From Verrucomicrobiota bacterium (GTDB taxonomy: Bacteria > Verrucomicrobiota > Verrucomicrobiia > Limisphaerales > UBA11320): DNA of 64,000 nt. The notes under the pieces are model-generated. The model saw only the letters and a program-made list of their open reading frames with translations. It was not told the DNA's origin and ran no database searches. The position numbers and the translations under genes were made by a program. This document shows, in pieces, positions 9,233 to 17,082 of this stretch; the stretch's first letter is position 1, and each line of letters begins with the position of its first letter. The stretch covers positions 62,001 to 126,000 of the forward strand of contig JACQFQ010000006.1 of assembly GCA_016199985.1 (NCBI GenBank), given 5' to 3'.

Positions 9233-12136
9233 ATGAGACGCTCGCTGCGCTTCCTTTACGACCGGTGGCCCATCGCCGCGCTCGCGTTGGTCTTTTCACT
9301 CAAAGCGCCGCCCGTCGCCGCGGGCGCGTCGGCTGGGGTGCGTCCTGTGGAGCTTCGAGTCGAATGGCTCGGACGGGCGTTCGGAGTGGAGAAGGCCCAT
9401 CCGCGCTTGAGCTGGCGGTTGGAGTCGGATGTTCGCGGCGCGGCGCAGACGGCCTACCGCGTCATTGTCTCGACCAGCGCGGAGGCTGCGCGAGGGGGGG
9501 AGGGCGACCTGTGGGATTCTGGCAAGGTCGCAAGCGATGAAACGCTCGGGATCTTGTACGCGGGGAAGGCTCTCGAGTCGGGGCAGGAGTGCTTCTGGAG
9601 GGTTCAGTGCTGGGACCGATCAGGAGAGGCCTCCGGCTGGAGCGAGGCCGGTCGTTGGTCAATGGGGCTGTTGCGGGCGGAGGATTGGAAAGCGGAGTGG
9701 ATCTCGCGGCGCGAACCACGGGCTGTTCACACGAACCGCAATGAGCTGCTGCTGCCCCCGGCTCGGCACTTCCGGAAGGAGTTTGGCGTTCAGCGTTCCC
9801 TGCGCCGCGCCACGGCCTATGTGTCCGCCCTGGGGATCTGCGATGTGGAGATCAACGGTCGCAAGGTGGGAGACGCTTACTTCGAGCCCGGGTGGTCGGA
9901 CTATCTGCAGCGCGCCTATTATCGCGTTCACGATGTCACCGGGATGATTCAGCCGGGGCCCAACGCCATCGGGGCCGTGGTCGCCGATGGCTGGTATGCC
10001 GGCTATGTGGGATACGGACTCCTCGTCGGATATGGTCCGCACCGGACTGGCCGTAGTTTCTACGGCAAGACTCCCGCGCTGCGAATCCAGCTGGAGATGG
10101 AATTCAGCGATGGGTCGCGCGAGTTGGTGACCACGGATCGGACCTGGAAGACGACCGATCAGGGACCCTTTCGGGAGGCGGACCTCATCATGGGCGAGAG
10201 CTACGACGCGCGTCGTGAGATGCCTGGCTGGTCGCGCGCCGGATTCAACGAGGCGGGCTGGGAGGCCGCGATTCCGGCGCGTGAGAACGGCAGCGCGCGC
10301 GCGGTGTTTTCGGACACCCAGGGCGATCGCGACGTTGAGCTCGGATTTCAGGCCCCGCCGGTCATGCAAAGCTATGGCGCTCCGCCTATCCGCGTCACGG
10401 AGGAACTGCCCGCGCGCAAGCTCACCGAGATTCTTCCCGGAGTTTATATCTTCGATTTCGGACAGAATTTCGCGGGCGCGATCCGGCTGCGGGCGAAGGG
10501 GCCCGCCGGGCGGCGTGTGCGGATCCGATATGGGGAGATGGTTCATCCCGATGGACGGTTGATGACCGAGAATCTGCGCCGCGCGCGCGCCACCGACGAC
10601 TTCACTCTCCGCGGCGATCCGCGGGGCGAGACCTGGTCGCCGCGTTTCACGTATCATGGGTTTCAATTCGTTGAGCTCACCGGCCTCGCCGAAAAGCCGG
10701 CGCTCGAGGACGTGACCGGTCTGGTGCTGCATAACGACACGCCGGCGGTTGGGAGATTTGAGTGCAGCGACGAAGTCATGACGCGGTTCTGGAAGAACGC
10801 GACTTGGACGCAGCGCGCGAACTTTGTCGAGCTCCCCACCGACTGCCCTCAACGCGACGAACGATTGGGCTGGATGGGAGACGCCCAGATTTACGTTCGA
10901 ACCGCGTCCTTCAACGCCGACGTCGCCGCGTTCTTCGGCAAGTGGCTCGATGATGTGCGCGAGGCCCAGCTGGGCTTCGGCGCGTATCCCGATTACTGCC
11001 CCTATCCCATGTCGCACGGCGAACCGCGCAAATCGTTCGGCACGGCCTGGACCGACGCGGGCGTCATCTGTCCGTGGACGATCTGGCAGGTGTACGGCGA
11101 TACGGGCGTCCTGGAGCGTCAGTGGGACTCGCTCACGCGGTTCATGCAGTTTCGCGTCGCCACGAGCTCGGGGAACCTTGGGGTGTCCATCGGCAACCCG
11201 TGGGGGGATTGGCTGAACGTCGGCGAGGACACGCCCATCGATTACATCGATTCGTGCTATTTTGCGCATTCCACTCGCCTGATGCGCGAGATGGCCGAGG
11301 CGCTCGGACGCAAGACCGAGGCTTCAAACTTCCGGCGGTTGGAGGGGGACATCAAGGCGGCCTTCGTGAAGAAGTATCTCAATGCGGACGGCGCTCCGAC
11401 GGTGGACACCCAGACCGCCCATGTGCTGGCGCTGGCGTTCGGTTTGGTCCCGGAGTCGCAGCGACGCGCCTGCGGCCGTCGCCTCGCGGCGAAGATTGAG
11501 CGCAACGGATTCCATATGGCCACGGGCTTTCTGGGAACGAAGCATCTGCTGCCCGCGTTGAGCGAGGCCGGCGAGCATGACCTCGCCGTGAGGCTGTTTC
11601 AGAGCCGCGAGTTCCCCTCCTGGGGCTACGAGGTGGTGAATGGCGCCACGACGGTGTGGGAGCGTTGGGATAGCTACACGCAGCAGGATGGCTTCGGCCG
11701 CCACAACGCGGCGATGAACTCCTTCAGCCACTATTCCTTTGGCGCGGTGTGCGAGTGGGCGTTCCGAAATCTCGCGGGGATCGACACGTCGGGGCCCGGC
11801 TACAAGCGGATCACGATCCGCCCGGGACCTCCTTCCGCCGGGAGCGCAGGGGGCGCCGGGCAGACGCGGCCGATCGACTGGGTGAACTGCGATTACACCT
11901 CGGCGCGCGGCCTGATCTCGAGTCGTTGGAAGGTCGAGGGCGGCCGCTTTCATCTGCGAGTAGAGGTTCCTCCCAACACCCGCGCCGTCGTGCATATGCC
12001 GGCGTCGGACCCGGCTCGCGTCACCGAAGGCGGACACGCGCTGTCTCCGGCGAGCGGCGTTCAATTCCTGAGGATGGAAGGCGATCGCGCGCTTCTCGAG
12101 ATCGGGGGCGGGCGGTACGAATTCGCCGCTGAGTGA
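9233..12136 (+). CDS. Secreted alpha-L-rhamnosidase, glycoside hydrolase family 78
   Basis: A 967-residue enzyme with an N-terminal signal peptide (hydrophobic stretch at residues about 13-30, then VAAGA). The N-terminal third has the Ig-like and beta domains of GH78 enzymes (LRVEWLGRAFGVEKAHPRLSW; SALGICDVEINGRKVG), then a jelly-roll, then the (alpha/alpha)6 barrel with the family hallmark LPTDCPQRDERLGWMGDAQ at about residues 537-555. The C-terminal beta domain closes with RVEVPPNTRAVVHMP. These enzymes hydrolyse terminal alpha-L-rhamnose from plant or algal polysaccharides and glycosides. Length and domain order are normal for the family. It follows the sugar-binding lipoprotein and probably works with it. 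Confidence 0.93.
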   Translation: MRRSLRFLYDRWPIAALALVFSLKAPPVAAGASAGVRPVELRVEWLGRAFGVEKAHPRLSWRLESDVRGAAQTAYRVIVSTSAEAARGGEGDLWDSGKVASDETLGILYAGKALESGQECFWRVQCWDRSGEASGWSEAGRWSMGLLRAEDWKAEWISRREPRAVHTNRNELLLPPARHFRKEFGVQRSLRRATAYVSALGICDVEINGRKVGDAYFEPGWSDYLQRAYYRVHDVTGMIQPGPNAIGAVVADGWYAGYVGYGLLVGYGPHRTGRSFYGKTPALRIQLEMEFSDGSRELVTTDRTWKTTDQGPFREADLIMGESYDARREMPGWSRAGFNEAGWEAAIPARENGSARAVFSDTQGDRDVELGFQAPPVMQSYGAPPIRVTEELPARKLTEILPGVYIFDFGQNFAGAIRLRAKGPAGRRVRIRYGEMVHPDGRLMTENLRRARATDDFTLRGDPRGETWSPRFTYHGFQFVELTGLAEKPALEDVTGLVLHNDTPAVGRFECSDEVMTRFWKNATWTQRANFVELPTDCPQRDERLGWMGDAQIYVRTASFNADVAAFFGKWLDDVREAQLGFGAYPDYCPYPMSHGEPRKSFGTAWTDAGVICPWTIWQVYGDTGVLERQWDSLTRFMQFRVATSSGNLGVSIGNPWGDWLNVGEDTPIDYIDSCYFAHSTRLMREMAEALGRKTEASNFRRLEGDIKAAFVKKYLNADGAPTVDTQTAHVLALAFGLVPESQRRACGRRLAAKIERNGFHMATGFLGTKHLLPALSEAGEHDLAVRLFQSREFPSWGYEVVNGATTVWERWDSYTQQDGFGRHNAAMNSFSHYSFGAVCEWAFRNLAGIDTSGPGYKRITIRPGPPSAGSAGGAGQTRPIDWVNCDYTSARGLISSRWKVEGGRFHLRVEVPPNTRAVVHMPASDPARVTEGGHALSPASGVQFLRMEGDRALLEIGGGRYEFAAE

Positions 12137-12167
12137 GCGATCCGGGTGGGGGGACGCTGTCCGCGCC

Positions 12168-13985
12168 TCACTGGAGCCACTCTTTCATCCTGGGCTGCGA
12201 AGCGAGGAGGCGATCGTGGACGGAGTGATAGACCTCGCGGTACAGCGCGTCCAGGACGTCGGGCTCCATGAACTTTGCGGAGAAGCCTGGCACGACGGGA
12301 TCGAAAACGAGCTGGCAGACGCGGACGAAGTGCGCGAGGAGCTGGCGAGGATCCTCGTCCCCCACGGCGATCCGGATGGTCGTGGGCGTGATGCCGGCCT
12401 CGGTGAGTTCTTCGACGCTCATCTCCGAATGGCTGGTGAGGGCGGGACAGAGGATCACGGTGTTGGATTGTCCCAGCGACACCTGGTGTCCGAACGCGGG
12501 CTCGAGGCAGTCGAAGAAACGGGTGAAGACGTCCCGCTGAAGCCAGGCCTGCTCGAAGTGGATCGTGAAGAGCGGGGCGGGCATGCCCAGACGCAGGATC
12601 TCGTTTCGCAGCGGCGCGTTTTCATCGCCTTCCAGCGCGTTGCATCTCACCTCGATAAGAGGATGGCTGTCCAGGAAGCGCGCGAGCACAGTCGTGTTGA
12701 TCGCCTTCTGGGTCATGCGCAGATCCAGGGTCCGGGAGCCGTTGATGACCTCGAAGGCCTTGTCCGAGTCCAGGAAGGCGCCCTTCACGTAAAACACGTT
12801 CCAGAAAAGCGTCTCATTCCAGCGGTAGGTGACCGCGCGACCGGAGAGATCGGTCGCCGCCACAGATTCGCCCTTGGGGATGAACATCCGCTCGTTGCGC
12901 CCGATGACAACGCCCGCCGTGGTCGTGCCGCTGCCGGTGATGTCCTTTGTGTAGCTATGGATGACGAAATCGGGGCGCTCCGCGGGATCCTTGCGCTGCA
13001 GGGGTTGGGCGAGAAACGGAGTGGCGACGGTCGAGTCGAGGATCACGGTGAGCCCCTCGGCGTGGGCGACCTTGCAGATGCGCGGCACATCCAGCACGTA
13101 GCCGTGCGGGTTACAGGGCGACTCAATATAGACGTAGACCTGTTTGCCCGCCTTGATTCGCGAAAGGTAATCCGCGCGAAGCTCCACGAAAGCCGCCATG
13201 AACTCCTGCGTCGTGTAGCCATCGAAGAAACGGACGGCGACATCCAAATTGGAGGGCTTCCGGAACCAATCATGGAGAAGCTGAAACGCGCCGCCATAGA
13301 TGTTGCGCGAGCTGAGGATCATGTCCTGGTAGCCGACGAGATGGCTGAGCACGCCATCGATCGCCGCCATGCCGGAATTGAAATTCCAGGCCATGTGCTC
13401 GTTGGCGTAGGGGCCGCATTCGAGATCGACGATATGGTTGGCCAGGGAGATGGACGTGGGATTGAGGAGGCGCGAGTACACCTCGAGCAGGGGCTCGCGT
13501 CCCTGGAAGGCGTCGTCGATCCACTCCGTGCAGGCGTAGAGGTAGGTGGCGGTGCGGACGATGACCGGAGTCGCGGAGAACAGGGCCGTGACATTGTCGA
13601 AGATCGGATAGGGACCGCGCGCGATGCGGCTGGACTGCTGCTGGTTGAGGGATTGGTAGGTTTGGCGGAAAGGGTTTTGGAGCGTGTCGAGGAGCTTCGC
13701 GAGTTGGAAGCAGAGGAACTTCTTCGCGTTGAACAGGGCGACCCGATCGCGCCGGTCGAGCTTGCCGAGTTCCTGGATGGTGATCTGCCACAGCCGGTGG
13801 AGATCGACGTTGGCGGCGTAGATGTGATGGCAGAGGTCGCCAAGAACGCGCCCGATCTCGGAGTGGGGGTCGACGGAGAAGTGTCGCAGTTGCTCCTCCA
13901 CCAACCCGGAGATGGTCTGGGCGTTGGTGGTGCCGCGCCGCGGGCTGAGCTGACGCGCCATCCTGAAGCTTGTCTCGGGACTCAT
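12168..13985 (-). CDS. Large Cys/Met-metabolism (trans-sulfuration) type PLP-dependent enzyme
   Basis: A 605-residue protein, clearly longer than the 380-420 residues of standard cystathionine gamma-synthase/beta-lyase enzymes. The PLP core begins near residue 190 (AMGLE-like GMAAIDGVLSHL), has the cofactor region YIESPCNPHGYVLDVP and VILDSTVATPFLAQP, and the likely Schiff-base Lys in HSYTKDITGSGTTTAG. The first 150-190 residues form a helical extension, and a segment just before the core contains several aromatic residues. Substrate and reaction (elimination or gamma-replacement on a sulfur amino acid) cannot be read from sequence. It converges with the GH78 gene and stands alone on the minus strand. 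Confidence 0.8.
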   Translation of the reverse strand: MSPETSFRMARQLSPRRGTTNAQTISGLVEEQLRHFSVDPHSEIGRVLGDLCHHIYAANVDLHRLWQITIQELGKLDRRDRVALFNAKKFLCFQLAKLLDTLQNPFRQTYQSLNQQQSSRIARGPYPIFDNVTALFSATPVIVRTATYLYACTEWIDDAFQGREPLLEVYSRLLNPTSISLANHIVDLECGPYANEHMAWNFNSGMAAIDGVLSHLVGYQDMILSSRNIYGGAFQLLHDWFRKPSNLDVAVRFFDGYTTQEFMAAFVELRADYLSRIKAGKQVYVYIESPCNPHGYVLDVPRICKVAHAEGLTVILDSTVATPFLAQPLQRKDPAERPDFVIHSYTKDITGSGTTTAGVVIGRNERMFIPKGESVAATDLSGRAVTYRWNETLFWNVFYVKGAFLDSDKAFEVINGSRTLDLRMTQKAINTTVLARFLDSHPLIEVRCNALEGDENAPLRNEILRLGMPAPLFTIHFEQAWLQRDVFTRFFDCLEPAFGHQVSLGQSNTVILCPALTSHSEMSVEELTEAGITPTTIRIAVGDEDPRQLLAHFVRVCQLVFDPVVPGFSAKFMEPDVLDALYREVYHSVHDRLLASQPRMKEWLQ

Positions 13986-14049
13986 CGGTGCGCGGAGACA
14001 TAGCCCCGTCGATCATGAAGAGCAAGCCGCTTGTGAGTCGTAAGGGATG

Positions 14050-14640
14050 TTACTGGATTCTCCCCGCCCTTTCAGGCGGCCAGTAACAGAGCCAGGCGCG
14101 GCCCAGGATCGCCCCTGCGGGCAGAAAACCCCAGGAGCGGCTGTCGTAGCTGTTCGTGGAATTGTCGCCGAGAACAAAGTAGTGTCCCTCGGGCACCATC
14201 ACGGTATTCGTGTCCGAGGTCAGATAGTGCGCGTAGGGCACAGAAGAATAACGAATCTCTCCCGCGACATTCGAGATCGAGATCGACGCGCCGTTGACCT
14301 GCAGCCTGCCCTCCGAGATGCGCAACTTTTCGCCAGGCTCTCCCGCGACGCGCTTGGTGTAAATCGCTCCCTTTTCAAGCCCTGGGATGTTGCCGGTCTC
14401 AAAGACAATGATATCTCCTCGGCGTGGCCTGCGGGCCACGAAAGAGAAGCCCTCCATCATGAGGTGGTCCCCGGGAGAAACCGCGGGGGTCATGGCGCCG
14501 GTCGGTATGCGGAACGGGCGAATGAGTCCGAGTGGGCGCAGCGCGACTAGAAAGAGCGCAACAAGGACCGCGAGGCAGAGGAGAGCATTACGCGCCCGCT
14601 TTCTTCCAGTTCGGTGCGTTGAGGGTAGGGGAGGAGGCAT
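14050..14640 (-). CDS. Signal peptidase I (S26A) homologue with catalytic Ser replaced by Ala
   Basis: A 196-residue protein with one N-terminal membrane segment (residues about 18-40). The S26 boxes are recognisable: box B region RPFRIPTGAMTPAVSPGDHL, box D TKRVAGEPGE with the general-base Lys, and box E GHYFVLGDNSTNSYDSRSWG. In active enzymes box B reads SGSM or TESM, with the nucleophile Ser just before Met. Here residue 49 is Ala (codon GCC at 14494-14496), confirmed by reading the minus strand. Either this is a pseudo-enzyme, or it uses another nucleophile. It lies 3 nt after a DUF4177 gene in a likely two-gene operon. Confidence 0.82.
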   Translation of the reverse strand: MPPPLPSTHRTGRKRARNALLCLAVLVALFLVALRPLGLIRPFRIPTGAMTPAVSPGDHLMMEGFSFVARRPRRGDIIVFETGNIPGLEKGAIYTKRVAGEPGEKLRISEGRLQVNGASISISNVAGEIRYSSVPYAHYLTSDTNTVMVPEGHYFVLGDNSTNSYDSRSWGFLPAGAILGRAWLCYWPPERAGRIQ

Positions 14641-14645
14641 GCGGT

Positions 14646-14846
14646 CTAGTCCATCGGGCGTTTCAGCACGGCGAACACTTCACGGGTTTCTCCCTCAAAC
14701 ATGGCGGTGTCGAAGGTCGATACGAGTTCCCACCCCTCACCCCCCAGCTCGTTGAGGCGGTCTGTGAGTTTCTGGGCGTCGACCTTGCCGCCGAGTATCA
14801 GCCCCGTGGCCGGGAGGACGAGCGTCCTGTATTCCCATTTCTTCAT
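14646..14846 (-). CDS. DUF4177 domain protein
   Basis: A 66-residue protein starting MKKWEYRTLVL and continuing with LTDRLNELGGEGWELVSTFD and EVFAVLKRP. This matches the small DUF4177 family, whose members have an EYR motif near the N-terminus and a GWELV motif in the middle. The function of the family is unknown. The start is supported by GGAG upstream. The stop is 5 nt before the start of the signal peptidase homologue, so the two are very likely co-transcribed. Confidence 0.85.
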   Translation of the reverse strand: MKKWEYRTLVLPATGLILGGKVDAQKLTDRLNELGGEGWELVSTFDTAMFEGETREVFAVLKRPMD

Positions 14847-15118
14847 CTCAGGTCTCCGAACATGGTTTTCTTGGGCGGATTTCGGGCCGGAGGCGGCAGA
14901 GGTTGCCTGGCGCTCCAGCGTCCTCGGCTCAGCCCGCCGTCGCCGCTGAACGACGCAAAGCTATGGAGGCAGCGCGGTTTAACGTCCAGAGGGTTGATCG
15001 ACCTGCCGCAATCCGTTGTCCCCGCGTCACCGCGGCCTGGCAGTGGACCTGTCCCTCTGTCAGCCGCTGGCTTTTGGGGCGCGAAAGTCGGGCTGGCGTC
15101 GGACCCTCCGCCCAGGGA

Positions 15119-17029
15119 TCAGCCGACTTGCGCCTTGATCGCCTCCAGCTCCTCCCAGCGGGCGAAAAGAACGGGTACCCGCGCTCGCAACGCGGCCAGT
15201 TGCTCGGTCAATTCCAGCGTGCGAGGGCCATGATCGCGATGGAAGTTGGGCGAAGCGAACAACGCTTCGATTCTCCGCACCTCGGCTTCCGCCTCGTGAA
15301 TGCGCGCTTCAATCCCATCGAGCTCCTGCTGCTCCTTGAAGGACAGCTTTCGCCTGCGGCCGGACGGCGAGGCGCCGGACGCGGCGGGAGTTGCGGTCGC
15401 GCGCGCCGACGTCCTCTCCGCTTGCGAGCGCTCCGCGGAGGCCGCGGCCTGGCGTTTCCGCTGCTCGAGGTAACGGTCATAGTTGCCCACCGTGGCGCGA
15501 ACCGCTCCGTCGCCTTCGAAGGCGAGGACGCCGGTGCAGATGCGGTTGAGGAAGTAACGGTCGTGGCTCACCACGACGACGGATCCGGTGAAGGCCAGAA
15601 GGGCTTCCTCGAGAACGCGCATGGTGGCGAGGTCGAGGTCGTTGGTGGGCTCGTCCAGGATGAGGAAGTTGCCGCCCTGTTTCAGGATGCGCGCCAGGAG
15701 AAGCCGGCTGCGCTCGCCTCCGCTCAGGTGTTTCACCTGCGTCACGATGCGATCGTCGGTGAAAAGAAATCGTTTGAGATAGCCGCGCAGCGACAGCCGC
15801 GAGTCGCCCCAGCGCACCCATTCGCTGCCGTCGCTGACTTCCTCGAGAACCGTCTTCTCGTCGCGAAGCTGGAGACGGCCCTGGTCCACGTAGTTGAATT
15901 GCGTCAGCGATCCCACTCGAACCTCGCCTGCTGTGGGCGGCAGCTGCCCGATCAGAGCCCGGAGCAGGGTCGTCTTTCCGAGGCCGTTGCGGCCTGTGAT
16001 GCCGATCCGGCCGCCGGCTTCGAAATGATAGTTCAGATGGCTGAAGAGCCAGCGATCCCCGAGGCGGACGCCCAGATCCTCGAGATCCACCACCCGGTTT
16101 CCAAGCTGCGGCGCGGGAGGAATGACCAGGTCCATGTCCGATTCGTCCGGCGGCGGCCCCTGGTCCGCGACGGCATCAAATCGTTCCAACCGGCTCTTGG
16201 ATTTCGTCGTGCGCGCCTTGGGCTGCGTCCGCACCCACTGCACTTCCCGGCGGAGAAACATCTGGCGCTTGTGCTCCACGAGCTCCTCGGTCGCGAGCTT
16301 CTCGGCGCGCGTCACCAGGTAGTCGGTGTAGTTCCCCTCGTATCGCTCAAACACGCCGTTCCGCAGCTCGACGATGCCCGTGGCCACGCGGTCCAGGAAG
16401 TGGCGATCGTGGGTCACGACGAGCAGGGCGCCGGGGTAGTCCGCGAGATACTCGACAATCCATTCAATGCTCTCGGTGTCGAGATGGTTGGTGGGCTCGT
16501 CGAGGATGAGAAGGTCGGGACGGGCGACGATCGCCCGCGCGAGAGCGACACGGCGTTTCTCGCCGCCCGAGAGCGTGGCGATGTCCCGGTCCGAGGCGGG
16601 GCAGCCCAGCTGATCCATCGCCAGCGAGATCCGGTGGTCGAGGTTCCATCCATCGAAGTGCTCGATCCGCTCCTCCAGCTGCGCGTGCCGGGGGGAGTCC
16701 CCGGGCAGCGCCTCAAATTCGCGGATCAGCTCGAGGACATGCGCGGCGCCCGCCTGGATGTTGTCCCGCACATTTCGCGAGGGATCGAGCGTGAATTCCT
16801 GGGGCAGGTATCCCACAACCAAGCCCCGCTGCCGCGTCACCGTTCCCGCGTCAACGTGGACCTCCTCCGCGATGATCCGCAGGAATGTGGTCTTGCCGGA
16901 GCCGTTTCGTCCGAGAAGACCGAGACGCTCGTTCTCCGTGATCGCCAGGCTCGCGCGATTCAGGATCACCCGGTCGTTGTGGCGCAGTTCCAGGTCCTGC
17001 GCGCTCAGAATTGCGGTGTTGGATTCCAT
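15119..17029 (-). CDS. uup: ABC-F family ATP-binding protein, Uup type
   Basis: A 636-residue soluble protein with two ATPase cassettes and no membrane segments. Cassette 1 has GRNGSGKTT, LSGGEKRRVALARAI and LLILDEPTNHLD. Cassette 2 has GRNGLGKTTLL, LSGGERSRLLLARIL and FLILDEPTNDLD. The inter-domain linker contains a charged Arg/Lys segment, and residues about 545-636 form a Uup-like coiled-coil tail after an Ala-rich linker. Uup-type proteins act on ribosomes or on DNA structures and limit transposon excision in E. coli. ATG 17029 is preferred over an adjacent TTG. It is flanked by 270 nt on the downstream side in which no gene was recognised. Confidence 0.92.
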   Translation of the reverse strand: MESNTAILSAQDLELRHNDRVILNRASLAITENERLGLLGRNGSGKTTFLRIIAEEVHVDAGTVTRQRGLVVGYLPQEFTLDPSRNVRDNIQAGAAHVLELIREFEALPGDSPRHAQLEERIEHFDGWNLDHRISLAMDQLGCPASDRDIATLSGGEKRRVALARAIVARPDLLILDEPTNHLDTESIEWIVEYLADYPGALLVVTHDRHFLDRVATGIVELRNGVFERYEGNYTDYLVTRAEKLATEELVEHKRQMFLRREVQWVRTQPKARTTKSKSRLERFDAVADQGPPPDESDMDLVIPPAPQLGNRVVDLEDLGVRLGDRWLFSHLNYHFEAGGRIGITGRNGLGKTTLLRALIGQLPPTAGEVRVGSLTQFNYVDQGRLQLRDEKTVLEEVSDGSEWVRWGDSRLSLRGYLKRFLFTDDRIVTQVKHLSGGERSRLLLARILKQGGNFLILDEPTNDLDLATMRVLEEALLAFTGSVVVVSHDRYFLNRICTGVLAFEGDGAVRATVGNYDRYLEQRKRQAAASAERSQAERTSARATATPAASGASPSGRRRKLSFKEQQELDGIEARIHEAEAEVRRIEALFASPNFHRDHGPRTLELTEQLAALRARVPVLFARWEELEAIKAQVG

Positions 17030-17082
17030 CAATGAAGGGGGAAGCCTGCCTCAACGCGGACGCTGGAAGCGACAGGAAAGCG

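Noticed and set aside
12216..14003. 595-codon + strand frame opposite the PLP enzyme
   Set aside because: Antisense shadow; the minus strand encodes clear PLP-enzyme motifs and the + translation is rich in Gly, Glu and Arg without structure.
14903..17035. 710-codon + strand frame opposite uup
   Set aside because: Antisense of two ATP-binding cassettes; no motifs of its own.
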